DNA from: RGZA01 sp041917755
GTDB taxonomy: Bacteria > Pseudomonadota > Alphaproteobacteria > UBA9219 > RGZA01
Direction of reading: 5' to 3'
Assembly: GCA_041917755.1 (NCBI GenBank)
Contig: JAYRWY010000004.1
Span: 124,001-188,000 of the forward strand
Length of the DNA: 64,000 nt
The translations under genes and the position numbers were made by a program. The notes under the pieces were generated by a model. That model was not told the DNA's origin, ran no database searches, and worked only from the letters and a program-made list of their open reading frames with translations. How positions within the stretch are numbered: position 1 is the first letter of the stretch; every line of letters starts with the position of its first letter. Below are positions 17,969 through 26,094 of this stretch, in pieces.

Positions 17969-18991
17969 TTAACTTGCTTCGTAAAGCGGCCATCTGGGGC
18001 GCGGTGCCGTATCCAGTCCATCAATCAATCCAAGGCGGAGTTTTTCCAAACCCGCCCATGCCACCATCACCCCGTTATCGGTGCAAAGGGCAGGCGGCGG
18101 CGTGACCAGTTTAAATCCGTTTTTAGTTGTAACCCTGGTCAGGCTCGCGCGGATGGCTTGGTTGGCGGCCACGCCGCCTGCCACCACCAATGTTTTGGCG
18201 GCTGGAACATCAATGTTAATCTTGTCTATTGCGTGTTGCACACGGTCCGCAAGGCATTGCCCAACGACACGCTGAAATGATGCTGCGATATCGCTGCGTT
18301 TTTGGGCGTCCAATATGCCTGCGCGTTCAGCAAGACTTCGTACCGCCGTCTTCAGGCCGGAGAATGAAAAATCACAATTAGGTTTACCAAGCATCGGGCA
18401 GGGCAACTCATATTTATTGGCATCGCCTTTTAGTGCAGCTTGTTCAACCGCAGGCCCGCCGGGAAATCCAAGTCCCAATAATTTTGCAACCTTATCGAAT
18501 GCTTCGCCAACGGCATCATCAATGCTGGAGCCATAGAGTTTGTATTTTCCAACACCCTCCACTGATAATAACTGGCAATGCCCACCTGAAATCAGCAGTA
18601 GCAAATAAGGAAACGTCACATCATCCGTCAGGCGCGCAGTAAGTGCATGCGCCTCCAAATGGTTCACTGCCAAAAACGGTTTTTGCAGTGTGAGGGCAAG
18701 TGCTTTGCCCATCATCGCGCCTACCATTACCCCGCCAATTAATCCCGGCCCGCAAGTGGCTGCAATGCCATCCATTCCGGCGAGAGGAACGCCTGAATCA
18801 CGAATCGCCTTTTCAACCAGCGCATCAATATGGTCGAGGTGAGCACGCGCAGCAATTTCCGGCACCACGCCGCCATACATCCGGTGTTCATCGAGCTGCG
18901 ATAATAGGGCATGCGAAAGAACGCGCCGGTTGTTATCCACAACCGCCACTGCCGTTTCATCGCACGATGTCTCAATCCCCAAAACAATCAT
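17969..18991 (-). CDS. tsaD: tRNA N6-adenosine threonylcarbamoyltransferase TsaD
   Basis: TsaD transfers the threonylcarbamoyl group to A37 of ANN-decoding tRNAs, working with TsaB and TsaE. The 340-residue product starts VLGIETSCDETAVAVVD, has the metal-binding HLEAH motif (His111 and His115), LLISGGHCQLLSVEGVG and the ATP-binding VVAGGVAANQAIR. Its partner tsaE is in this window at 53.7 kb; tsaB was not found. Confidence 0.97.
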   Translation of the reverse strand: MIVLGIETSCDETAVAVVDNNRRVLSHALLSQLDEHRMYGGVVPEIAARAHLDHIDALVEKAIRDSGVPLAGMDGIAATCGPGLIGGVMVGAMMGKALALTLQKPFLAVNHLEAHALTARLTDDVTFPYLLLLISGGHCQLLSVEGVGKYKLYGSSIDDAVGEAFDKVAKLLGLGFPGGPAVEQAALKGDANKYELPCPMLGKPNCDFSFSGLKTAVRSLAERAGILDAQKRSDIAASFQRVVGQCLADRVQHAIDKINIDVPAAKTLVVAGGVAANQAIRASLTRVTTKNGFKLVTPPPALCTDNGVMVAWAGLEKLRLGLIDGLDTAPRPRWPLYEAS

Positions 18992-19037
18992 ATATAAGGA
19001 TATAGCGCAGCTTAATCGGCTTTGCTATAAAACTTCT

Positions 19038-19235
19038 ATGAGCAATGTATTTCTTATCCTAATGGGCATCGCGATGCTGGCCGTTCTGGCGGTATTGGTG
19101 ATGGGTTTGGTCAGTATGGTCAAAGGCGGGGAGTTCAACCGTAAATACGGTAACCGCCTCATGCGTTGGCGTGTCGGATTGCAAGCCGCCGCACTCGCAC
19201 TCTTTGCCATCGCCCTTGTTCTTGGCCGCAACTAA
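19038..19235 (+). CDS. HIG1-domain (twin transmembrane) small protein
   Basis: This 65-residue protein has two membrane helices (about residues 4-26 and 44-62) joined by a short basic loop containing FNRKYGNRLMRWRVGLQAAA, which matches the HIG1/hypoxia-induced family known in alphaproteobacteria and in mitochondria as respiratory supercomplex factors. The start ATG at 19038 is chosen because the family begins directly with the first helix; the frame is open further upstream into tsaD. It lies 19 bp upstream of etfB and is probably co-transcribed with etfBA, consistent with a respiratory link. Confidence 0.8.
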   Translation: MSNVFLILMGIAMLAVLAVLVMGLVSMVKGGEFNRKYGNRLMRWRVGLQAAALALFAIALVLGRN

Positions 19236-19254
19236 TAATCACGAGGCTTGATTA

Positions 19255-20004
19255 ATGAAAATCTTAGTACCCGTAAAACGTGTCATTGATTACAACGTAA
19301 AAATTCGTGTGAAGGCAGATAATTCTGGCGTTGAAACTGCCAATGTCAAAATGGGCATGAACCCGTTCGATGAAATCGCCGTTGAAGAAGCCGTGCGCCT
19401 GAAAGAAAAGGGCGTTGCTACCGAAGTGATTGCCGTGAGCATCGGCGTGACCCAATGTCAGGATTTATTGCGCACCGCAATGGCCATTGGCGCAGATCGC
19501 GGCATTCACGTCCCGTTTGAGGGTGAAACGCAACCGTTGGGCGTTGCCAAGGTTTTAAAAGCGATTATTGAACAAGAAAAACCAGACTTGGTGATTTTGG
19601 GCAAGCAAGCCATTGATGGTGATAATAACCAAGTTGGCCAAATGCTCGGCGCGTTACTGGGTTGGGGGCAGGCGACCTTTGCATCCAAGGTCGAGGTAGG
19701 TAGCGGTACAGTGAATGTTACCCGCGAAGTAGATGGCGGCCTTGAAACCGTTCAACTTAAACTGCCCGCGATTATCACAACCGATTTGCGCTTGAATGAA
19801 CCGCGCTACGCATCCTTGCCAAACATCATGAAGGCCAAGAAAAAACCGATTGAGCCATTTGATGCCGCTGCCAAGGGCATTGATTTAACCCCGCGTATCA
19901 AGACCCTGCGCGTGGAAGAACCCGGCACACGCAAAGCGGGCATCAAAGTTCCTGATGTGGCTACATTAGTTGATAGATTAAAAAACGAAGCAAAGGTTGT
20001 ATAA
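19255..20004 (+). CDS. etfB: Electron transfer flavoprotein subunit beta
   Basis: EtfB forms the AMP-containing half of ETF, which passes electrons from acyl-CoA and other flavin dehydrogenases to ETF-ubiquinone oxidoreductase. The 249-residue product begins MKILVPVKRVIDYNVKIRVK and has NPFDEIAVEEAVRLKEKG, ILGKQAIDGDNNQVGQMLG and the recognition-loop region RYASLPNIMKAKKKPIE. It is followed at once by etfA. Confidence 0.97.
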   Translation: MKILVPVKRVIDYNVKIRVKADNSGVETANVKMGMNPFDEIAVEEAVRLKEKGVATEVIAVSIGVTQCQDLLRTAMAIGADRGIHVPFEGETQPLGVAKVLKAIIEQEKPDLVILGKQAIDGDNNQVGQMLGALLGWGQATFASKVEVGSGTVNVTREVDGGLETVQLKLPAIITTDLRLNEPRYASLPNIMKAKKKPIEPFDAAAKGIDLTPRIKTLRVEEPGTRKAGIKVPDVATLVDRLKNEAKVV

Positions 20005-20005
20005 T

Positions 20006-20944
20006 ATGCGCGCACTGGTTGTACTTGAACATGATGGTCTGGTTGTAAAATCGGCAAGCCTTTGCGCGATTACGGCAGCAAAAAAACTGGGATGCCCCGT
20101 CGATGGCTTGATTATGTGTGCGCCTGGCGCTGCATCAATTGATGCAGCTTCTAAGGTTGCTGGCCTTGAAAAACTATTGGTCAGCGAAGGCGCGCAATAC
20201 AAAGATGATTTGGCGGAAAACGAAGCGCCATTGGTTGCGCAACTCGCCAAGAATTACACACATGTGTTTGTTGGCGCGACCAGCTTTGGTAAAAACCTTT
20301 TGCCACGTGCGGGCGCATTGCTTGATGTCGCGCCCATTTCTGAAATCAGTGCGGTTGAAAGCGCAGATACTTTTAAACGCCCCATTTATGCGGGCAATGC
20401 CATCGCCACGGTTCAATCAAGTGATGCAATCAAGCTGTGCACCGTGCGCGCAACCTCGTTTGAAGCTGCCGCCGTTACGGGCGGTAATGCAGCGGTTGAA
20501 AAAGTATCCGCAACTCCTGATGCCGGTCTTTCCACCTTTGTGGGCCGCGAAGTTTCAAAATCCGAACGTCCTGAACTCACGGCTGCAAAAATTGTGGTCT
20601 CGGGTGGGCGCGGTTTGGGCTCTGGCGAAAATTTCAAGCTGCTTGAAAAATTGGCCGACACCATGGGCGCTGCTATTGGCGCATCCCGTGCGGCGGTGGA
20701 TGCCGGTTTTGTCCCCAACGATTATCAGGTAGGGCAGACAGGCAAAATCGTTGCGCCTGATTTATACATGGCCGTGGGCATTTCGGGTGCCATTCAACAT
20801 CTGGCCGGTATGAAGGACAGCAAGGTCATTGTTGCCATTAACAAAGACCCCGATGCGCCTATTTTCAATGTGGCGGATTACGGTTTGGTGGGCGATTTAT
20901 TTCAAATTGTGCCGGAATTAACGGCTGCGCTGGCTAAGAAATAA
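20006..20944 (+). CDS. etfA: Electron transfer flavoprotein subunit alpha
   Basis: EtfA carries the FAD of the ETF heterodimer. The 312-residue product has the C-terminal FAD-binding signature: VVSGGRGLGSGENF, AIGASRAAVDAGFVPNDYQV, GQTGKIVAPDLYMAVGISG and VIVAINKDPDAPIF. The start is the ATG at 20006, one base after the etfB stop; an in-frame TTG three codons upstream lies inside etfB and is unlikely. Confidence 0.97.
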   Translation: MRALVVLEHDGLVVKSASLCAITAAKKLGCPVDGLIMCAPGAASIDAASKVAGLEKLLVSEGAQYKDDLAENEAPLVAQLAKNYTHVFVGATSFGKNLLPRAGALLDVAPISEISAVESADTFKRPIYAGNAIATVQSSDAIKLCTVRATSFEAAAVTGGNAAVEKVSATPDAGLSTFVGREVSKSERPELTAAKIVVSGGRGLGSGENFKLLEKLADTMGAAIGASRAAVDAGFVPNDYQVGQTGKIVAPDLYMAVGISGAIQHLAGMKDSKVIVAINKDPDAPIFNVADYGLVGDLFQIVPELTAALAKK

Positions 20945-20987
20945 AGCCTTCAATCAACACTTTCTTTCTGCTATCAAACTGAGCAAC

Positions 20988-21004
20988 GGAGGGGTGGCAG
21001 AGTG
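20988..21004 (+). repeat. Partial copy of the tRNA-Ser 5' end
   Basis: GGAGGGGTGGCAGAGTG is identical to the first 17 bases of the tRNA-Ser(CGA) gene 82 bp downstream. After these bases the sequence diverges, and no matching acceptor 3' strand follows, so it is a fragment and not a second tRNA. Confidence 0.85.
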
Positions 21005-21069
21005 CCTAGCGCGTAGCGCGTTAATATGGTATTCGACCACTCGGAAGAAAATAATTCCGTTTGTTATGC

Positions 21070-21159
21070 GGAGGGGTGGCAGAGTGGTCGATCGCGGCGG
21101 TCTCGAAAACCGTTAAACCCGCAAGGGTTTCGAAGGTTCAAATCCTTTCCCCTCCGCCA
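21070..21159 (+). tRNA. tRNA-Ser (anticodon CGA)
   Basis: The 90-base class II tRNA folds with acceptor GGAGGGG/CCCCTCC, discriminator G and an encoded CCA (21157-21159). The anticodon stem GCGGT/ACCGT closes the loop CTCGAAA, giving anticodon CGA, which reads UCG. A variable arm AACCCGCAAGGGTT and a T arm GAAGG-TTCAAAT-CCTTT follow. It is a single tRNA with no neighbouring RNA genes; a fragment of its 5' end precedes it. Confidence 0.95.
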
Positions 21160-21259
21160 TTTTCAAATGCCAGATGAAGCGTTCTTCCCAGCCAAGTTAT
21201 GCATTCGTAGCGACATAGTACATAATAATATCCTGAGAACGGTTTTTGAGGAGTGTAAG

Positions 21260-21631
21260 ATGCATATGAAACAAATATTGTTGCTTTTACCATCCATTCT
21301 ATGTGCCTGCACACAACAAGAAGCCATGCATAATTACAGCTTGCCATCTCAAGTGGCTCACAATGAAAAGTGCGCAGACATTCAGAAGTACAAAGTTTTT
21401 CAAGTAATGAACGATGGAGCATTGGCGTTTGCGTGTGAAACACAATATGGCATAGAAACTTGTTTGGGTTTGGTAGCTTTTATACCTAAAAAGAAAAGCC
21501 AGATTTATTATGATGATATGAAGGTAGAGCCTTCTAGCGGGGGATGTATAGTTTACGAGGGAACTTATCGATACCCGACTAAAGGGGGTATATATAAAAC
21601 AGTCCCAAAACTAAAATTTATTGGTTTATAA
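21260..21631 (+). CDS. Small predicted lipoprotein, unknown function
   Basis: The 123-residue product starts with a short lipoprotein signal ending in lipobox LCAC (lipidated Cys17) and has four further Cys in the mature part (for example near KCADIQ, FACETQ, ETCLGL and GGCIVYEG), suggesting disulfides in the periplasm. I chose the ATG at 21260 because a strong GAGGAG site lies just upstream. I recognise no family. The gene is noticeably more AT-rich than its neighbours and sits 100 bp downstream of a tRNA gene, which suggests acquisition. Two weak hairpins followed by T-runs lie after the stop. Confidence 0.7.
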   Translation: MHMKQILLLLPSILCACTQQEAMHNYSLPSQVAHNEKCADIQKYKVFQVMNDGALAFACETQYGIETCLGLVAFIPKKKSQIYYDDMKVEPSSGGCIVYEGTYRYPTKGGIYKTVPKLKFIGL

Positions 21632-21683
21632 GCTCCCAGCGCACTTAACTTCGCGCCTTTTTTAGAACCGCCCAAGATGTTGG

Positions 21684-21704
21684 AGTAGCACTCTACTATT
21701 TTTT
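21684..21704 (+). terminator. Weak rho-independent terminator after the small lipoprotein
   Basis: AGTAG (21684-21688) pairs with CTACT (21693-21697) and is followed by A and six T. A four-pair GCGC hairpin with a T-run at 21639-21663 lies just before it. Each is weak alone; together they are a plausible transcript end. Confidence 0.45.
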
Positions 21705-21716
21705 ATCTGAATGTTA

Positions 21717-21743
21717 GTGACACTTTGTTCATAATTGTCACCA
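21717..21743. promoter_or_regulatory. Inverted repeat upstream of the pirin gene, possible operator
   Basis: GTGACA and TGTCAC flank an AT-rich spacer of about 13 bases, roughly 95 bp before the pirin start. The arrangement is like a dimeric repressor site, but no regulator is adjacent and I cannot name one. Confidence 0.3.
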
Positions 21744-21836
21744 ATCGTAAACGCAGTTTTGTGCGATAAATCGGCCTAGACATTCGCTTTCGTGGCCCTA
21801 CTTCTTTAATATAGCAAGAGAAAGAGGGAGAGAATT

Positions 21837-22586
21837 ATGTCAGCCAGCGCACACGTAAATGCACACGCAAAAACCCAAAGCGGAAACGTCACCGTCTATC
21901 CATATACATCACTTGGTCATGCGGATCATGGCTGGCTCAATGCGCGGCATCATTTCAGTTTTGCAAATTACTATAATCCATCCCGCATGGGCTTTGGCGC
22001 ATTGCGTGTGATTAATGATGATATTATTGCGGCGGGCAGAGGCTTTGGCACCCATCCACACGATAATATGGAAATCATCACCTATGTGCGCCAAGGTGCG
22101 ATTACGCATAAAGACAGCATGGGTAATGTTGGCCGCACCGGCGCGGGTGATGTACAGGTAATGAGCGCGGGTACGGGCGTTGCGCATTCCGAGCATAATC
22201 TTGAAAGCGAAGATACGCGCCTGTATCAAATCTGGATTATACCAAATCAACGCGCGGTTAAACCCCGTTGGGAAGCCCGCCAATTTCCAAAAACACCTGT
22301 CACTAATGCGCTATCCGTATTGGTTTCAGGCGAGGCTAAACACGCAAATAGTGGCGCATTGGCTATCCACGCTGATGCCACCATTTATGGCGGGAAGTTG
22401 AATGCAGGCACCACAGTGACGCAGGAACTTAGCCATGGCGCGTATGTACTCGCATCGGTAGGGGAGTTGGTTGTGAATGGCGCGGTCATCAAACAAGGTG
22501 ATGGCGCAGAAATTACCGGCACGCAATTACTGACCATCACGGCGAATACAGATGCTGAGATATTAGTGATTGATGTACCAAACTAA
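21837..22586 (+). CDS. Pirin family protein (bicupin, YhhW-like)
   Basis: Pirins are Fe-containing bicupins; some bacterial members are quercetin dioxygenases and others bind metabolic enzymes. The 249-residue product has the N-terminal cupin signature FGTHPHDNMEIITYVRQG with its metal-binding His/Glu residues, GDVQVMSAGTGVAHSEHN, and a C-terminal cupin. The start ATG follows the purine run AGAGGGAGAGAA. It stands alone and converges with the LpxR-like gene 3 bp away. The true substrate is unknown. Confidence 0.92.
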   Translation: MSASAHVNAHAKTQSGNVTVYPYTSLGHADHGWLNARHHFSFANYYNPSRMGFGALRVINDDIIAAGRGFGTHPHDNMEIITYVRQGAITHKDSMGNVGRTGAGDVQVMSAGTGVAHSEHNLESEDTRLYQIWIIPNQRAVKPRWEARQFPKTPVTNALSVLVSGEAKHANSGALAIHADATIYGGKLNAGTTVTQELSHGAYVLASVGELVVNGAVIKQGDGAEITGTQLLTITANTDAEILVIDVPN

Positions 22587-22589
22587 CGA

Positions 22590-23585
22590 CTAAAATCGGT
22601 ATGATAATCCAACCGAGCCGAATAGATCGGTGTTGTCTTGCCCGTAAAATTCTTCTGACCGCCAATTAAGCGTGTAGTTGATTTGAGCGCGGCCATAGTT
22701 AAAGGCAACACCGGCATTGGCATCACCCACAAACGGCTTTTTGCCAACCGATGGGCTATCGGTAAAGGTATTTCCATCAAGGAATATGTTGCGGCCAACC
22801 AAACGGCCTTCAACACCTGCGAATAGACACCATGAAAACTCACCTTCAGGTATCGCAGAATAACCGTTGCCTGCCAAACCTGGGCGCACCCGCATCGGCG
22901 TGCTTTGTGACTTATACTGCTTGGGCATCAGTTGGAAAATCAGGCCGGTATTCGCATAGGTAAACACATTACCCAGCGTTGCGCCCGCATATGGCCCGGC
23001 ACGGAAAAATAAATCATCGGTTTCGGCATTCACACTATCGGGCCACAGGCGTTCCCATGATGCCACAAAGCCTGGTTCATTTTTCAATTGATGTGACCAG
23101 CCGCGCGGGCGCTCGCCATCAAGCAGTACATGCACAAAATCTTGTGCTTCATCCGCAAGGGAATAAGGGCCCACCACACCCAGCGTTAATCCAATAGTGT
23201 CACGGTGATTGCCATTGGTCGCGCCGACATTCACCGTGCCATACATAAATCCGGCATAGGGACGATCCGATGGATCGGGATTAACCGCAGATAACACTTT
23301 GGGCGCGTATATGTTTTGTCCCAATGAATATGATACAGTTGTATCATTCAACATATTCATCGGCACAAGCTTATCAAGCGTGCGCGCAACCGCAGATGGC
23401 TGTTCATGGCGCTGCAACCAATGCAGGGCAATCCCGCTAGTATAATTTCGATCTGCACCAGAACCGATTGAGTCATTTTCAAGCGTAAATGTGAATACAT
23501 CATCATTAACGTCTTGCGCGGCTGCCATTGCATCCATGCATGGCGTAGCAAGTATCAAAGCGAGTAATGCAACCGAATGTTTCAC
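22590..23585 (-). CDS. LpxR-like lipid A deacylase family outer-membrane protein
   Basis: LpxR removes the 3'-acyloxyacyl group from lipid A in the outer membrane. The 331-residue product has a signal peptide (cleavage near residue 22, AMAAA) and the family segments FTLENDSIGSGADRNYTSG (with the Asn-Asp pair of the active site), RPYAGFMYGTVN and GWSHQLKNEPGF, and it ends in Phe as beta-barrel proteins do. It lies 37 bp downstream of the Cys-rich secreted protein on the same strand, so the two may be co-transcribed. Enzyme activity is inferred from family only. Confidence 0.85.
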   Translation of the reverse strand: MKHSVALLALILATPCMDAMAAAQDVNDDVFTFTLENDSIGSGADRNYTSGIALHWLQRHEQPSAVARTLDKLVPMNMLNDTTVSYSLGQNIYAPKVLSAVNPDPSDRPYAGFMYGTVNVGATNGNHRDTIGLTLGVVGPYSLADEAQDFVHVLLDGERPRGWSHQLKNEPGFVASWERLWPDSVNAETDDLFFRAGPYAGATLGNVFTYANTGLIFQLMPKQYKSQSTPMRVRPGLAGNGYSAIPEGEFSWCLFAGVEGRLVGRNIFLDGNTFTDSPSVGKKPFVGDANAGVAFNYGRAQINYTLNWRSEEFYGQDNTDLFGSVGLSYRF

Positions 23586-23622
23586 GTCGTGCGACTTCCA
23601 GAATAGTAAACCGCAGACAATA

Positions 23623-25104
23623 TTATCGGCAGGTATTGCTGATTACTGTATCAGTAATCTGCTTGGTGCACGAATTATATACTTTGGCTCTTACCAACGT
23701 GCCGCCCTGACATACCGTGCTGGTTTTCAGCATGATGCTGTTGACACATCCGGATGCCGTACAAGTGTTGGATACAACTGTTTCGGTCGTGCTTCCTGCG
23801 CCGCCATTGCTGCCGTCACATACACGAATACGGCGCAGCGTGATGATACCACCCACACTCGGGTCGGAACATGGCGTAGTCGTAAGGGTATTTACCGGAA
23901 CGCAACCCGTTGTACCACCACCTGTACCGCCACCTGGGGTGCAGGTATTGCTTACAATGGTGCTGCTGTCGCGGCCCGCGCCGCCGTTGCTGCCGTCACA
24001 AATATGCTCTGTGCGTGTAGTGATGCTGCCGCTTTGGCCATTCGGGCACGACACGGTGCTGGTATTGGTGCTGGCAACACAGCCATTAATACCACCAGAA
24101 ATGCCCGCGCAGGTATTGGCAATAATTTGGTTTTCAATCTGCTTGGTGCAGGAATTGAACACTTGGCGGTACGCCGTAAAGCCTGGCGCGCCATTTGAAC
24201 ATTTCTTGCTGTAGGTTCGCATAACGCTCAACTGGCAATTGGCGCTGGTTTGCTTGGTGGCTTGTGCATCATCTTCCACAATAGTGTCAGTTGCAATCAC
24301 ATCGGTTGTTTGTCTGCTACCCGTCGTGGTTTCAGCAACAGGGGTAATGGTCTCTACACCTGTTGTTGCAGTGGTCGCAGGAATATTATCGCTTACCCAT
24401 TCGGTCGCACGGCACTGCATGTGGAAATCGATATAGTAATCCTTATTGCTGCCGCAGCTGAACTTGGCAGCATAAGTCTTGCCTGGGTTGGCATTATCCG
24501 GGAGAACTGCACCAATATCATCGCGGCCAATTGGCAGTTTTGAAATAGGGTAGGTGGCATCATCTTTTACGCCCGGTACAAGCGTAAAGAGCGAGGCTGG
24601 AGCCTGTGTATCAGGCGTTGCTACAAGCTTCTTGTGGTCACTGGTGTCAACCAATCCTTTGAGCACCCATCCAGCTGCACAGTTTTCTGAAGATGGCGGG
24701 GTAGGTATATCGCTGACCCGCATCGGGCGTGGTTCACAGCAGCCTGCAAAGCTTACCTTGGCGGGCGGGTTTGCAATAAACGCCAACCATTCTTGAACCG
24801 ATTTTAACGGAACAAATAATGCGCTGGCGCTGGCATTATCGACATAACGGCAGGTATTAAATGCCCAAACCGGTGTTTTGCTTTTATCTGCAGATGCATC
24901 AAGGCGAACGCCATCAAATCCCGCAGTGAGTATGTCATTGTTTTCATCGCTGATGGGGCATTGTTTGAATTGAACGGCACCGTTCACCGCATGGTCAATG
25001 CTGCATTGGGTCGCGACATCTGCTTGGGCGTTAACCGGCATCAAAGTTACGGCTAACAATGCAAATACCCAGATGGTTTTCGTCAATAGCTGCTGCATGT
25101 TCAT
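23623..25104 (-). CDS. Secreted Cys-rich protein with internal repeats, unknown function
   Basis: The 493-residue product has a clear signal peptide (cleavage near residue 29, NAQADV), an N-terminal domain of about 200 residues with paired Cys (AGCCEPRP, QCSIDH, KQCPISD), a Thr-rich linker at about 240-285, and a C-terminal half of imperfect repeats. The repeats end in IxNTC or VSNTC and contain CDGSNGGAG twice, exactly 60 residues apart, plus SCTKQI twice, 160 residues apart. Each repeat has several Cys, as in disulfide-stabilised surface modules. I recognise no named family; the repeats vaguely recall thrombospondin-like modules but lack the Trp signature. The 25 kb intergenic region upstream must hold its promoter. 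Confidence 0.75.
   Translation of the reverse strand: MNMQQLLTKTIWVFALLAVTLMPVNAQADVATQCSIDHAVNGAVQFKQCPISDENNDILTAGFDGVRLDASADKSKTPVWAFNTCRYVDNASASALFVPLKSVQEWLAFIANPPAKVSFAGCCEPRPMRVSDIPTPPSSENCAAGWVLKGLVDTSDHKKLVATPDTQAPASLFTLVPGVKDDATYPISKLPIGRDDIGAVLPDNANPGKTYAAKFSCGSNKDYYIDFHMQCRATEWVSDNIPATTATTGVETITPVAETTTGSRQTTDVIATDTIVEDDAQATKQTSANCQLSVMRTYSKKCSNGAPGFTAYRQVFNSCTKQIENQIIANTCAGISGGINGCVASTNTSTVSCPNGQSGSITTRTEHICDGSNGGAGRDSSTIVSNTCTPGGGTGGGTTGCVPVNTLTTTPCSDPSVGGIITLRRIRVCDGSNGGAGSTTETVVSNTCTASGCVNSIMLKTSTVCQGGTLVRAKVYNSCTKQITDTVISNTCR
23798..24000 (-). repeat. Two near-identical 23-bp units 180 bp apart in the Cys-rich gene
   Basis: The words at 23798-23820 and 23978-24000 differ at one base and encode CDGSNGGAG on the minus strand. 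The exact 180-nt period means a 60-residue protein repeat. This is recent duplication or strong selection on the motif. Confidence 0.8.
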
Positions 25105-25443
25105 TCTCGCATATTTTCCTAATTAAACTTTTTTTCGCACAAAAATTCAGTGCCTAACCTCTATACAAATTCGCGTCACCATAGGCGTTGTCTGTATAAG
25201 TAAAAAATAGTGAAGCATAGAAAACATATAAAGAACCCATAAGCAAGGCGGCATTTATACATTCAAAAATACCAATATTTCCCTGTATTTATTGAATTAA
25301 CTCAGATTGTCATAAGTGTTAATTTTTGCCGTGCGCGATGCTTTTTTAGCATGGCGTTTTGTCGCAGCGACAACTTTACTAATCGTTTTTGCTGCCCCCT
25401 TTTTGCTCCAATGGCACGCCATTTCAAAAAGGGGAACCCACGC
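25105..25443. promoter_or_regulatory. Divergent AT-rich region and structured leader of the oxygenase pair
   Basis: The 339 bp between the Cys-rich gene and the first oxygenase holds no convincing gene, although a frame in phase with the oxygenase is open from 25351. The left two thirds is AT-rich and probably contains promoters in both directions. The right third carries three inverted repeats: ATGCT/AGCAT at 25338-25352, the palindrome TGTCGCAGCGACA at 25360-25372, and a long hairpin at 25396-25434 covering the ribosome binding site. Confidence 0.5.
25396..25434 (+). promoter_or_regulatory. Hairpin covering the Shine-Dalgarno of the first 2OG oxygenase
   Basis: CCCCTTTTTG (25396-25405) pairs perfectly with CAAAAAGGGG (25425-25434), and inside it AATGG (25410-25414) pairs with CCATT (25419-25423). 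The right arm supplies the AAGGGG ribosome binding site 9 bases before the ATG at 25444. In the folded mRNA the site would be hidden, so opening the hairpin could control translation. No T-run follows, which argues against a terminator. Confidence 0.55.
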
Positions 25444-26073
25444 ATGTCATCCATCCTAGATCTCGATACTTTTAACGCAACACCCCTACAACAACAGCCC
25501 TACGAACATATTGTTGTTCCAAACTTCATTAAACCGGATGCCATCGCAGATGTTGTTTCCGATTTTCCGATCCTGCATCAACCCGGCAGTTTTCCGATTG
25601 ATAAAACCGTATATGGCAAGTCGTTTGCGGCATTGATTGATCAATTCCGCAAGCCAGAAGTAGCCGAGGCATTTTCCAGGAAATTTGATGTCGACATCAC
25701 CGACAGGCCATTGGTGGCAACCGTGCGCGGTTTCATGCAAAAAAAGGATGGCCGTATCCATACCGATACAGAAAGCAAAATCATCACAATTCTAATCTAT
25801 ATGAATGAAACATGGGATCATGAAGGTGGCCGCCTGCGTATCCTTCGTGATGATCATAATCTTGATAATTACTCATCCGAAGTCGCGCCGCTTGCCGGTA
25901 CTTTGCTTGCCTTCCGCCGCAGCGACACCTCATGGCATGGGCACAAACCATTTGTGGGTGTGCGCCGTTCCATTCAATTGAATTGGGTGACCGATGCCGA
26001 CTTTGTCGAAGAGCATTACGGCCGTCATAACGTCAGCGCCGCCGTAAAAAGCTTTGCGCGTTTTTTCAACTAA
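25444..26073 (+). CDS. 2OG-Fe(II) oxygenase superfamily protein
   Basis: The 209-residue product has the 2-oxoglutarate/Fe(II) dioxygenase triad: HTD at residues 106-108, a distal His in SWHGHKPF (about 165) and the 2OG-binding Arg in VRRSIQLNW (about 174). It most resembles the prolyl-4-hydroxylase-like group that is common beside glycan or secreted-protein genes. The start ATG at 25444 follows AAGGGGAA; the longer open frame upstream gives an implausible Cys/Phe-rich extension. It is followed 21 bp later by a second, divergent oxygenase. The substrate is unknown. Confidence 0.88.
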   Translation: MSSILDLDTFNATPLQQQPYEHIVVPNFIKPDAIADVVSDFPILHQPGSFPIDKTVYGKSFAALIDQFRKPEVAEAFSRKFDVDITDRPLVATVRGFMQKKDGRIHTDTESKIITILIYMNETWDHEGGRLRILRDDHNLDNYSSEVAPLAGTLLAFRRSDTSWHGHKPFVGVRRSIQLNWVTDADFVEEHYGRHNVSAAVKSFARFFN

Positions 26074-26094
26074 ATCACATCGGGGATATATCAA

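Noticed and set aside
20945..21069. A second tRNA-Ser gene upstream of the first
   Set aside because: Only the first 17 bases match; there is no anticodon arm, T arm or matching 3' acceptor strand.
23491..24198. Plus-strand open frame with Ala/Thr-rich translation
   Set aside because: It is the antisense shadow of the repeated C-terminus of the Cys-rich secreted protein, plus part of the LpxR-like gene.
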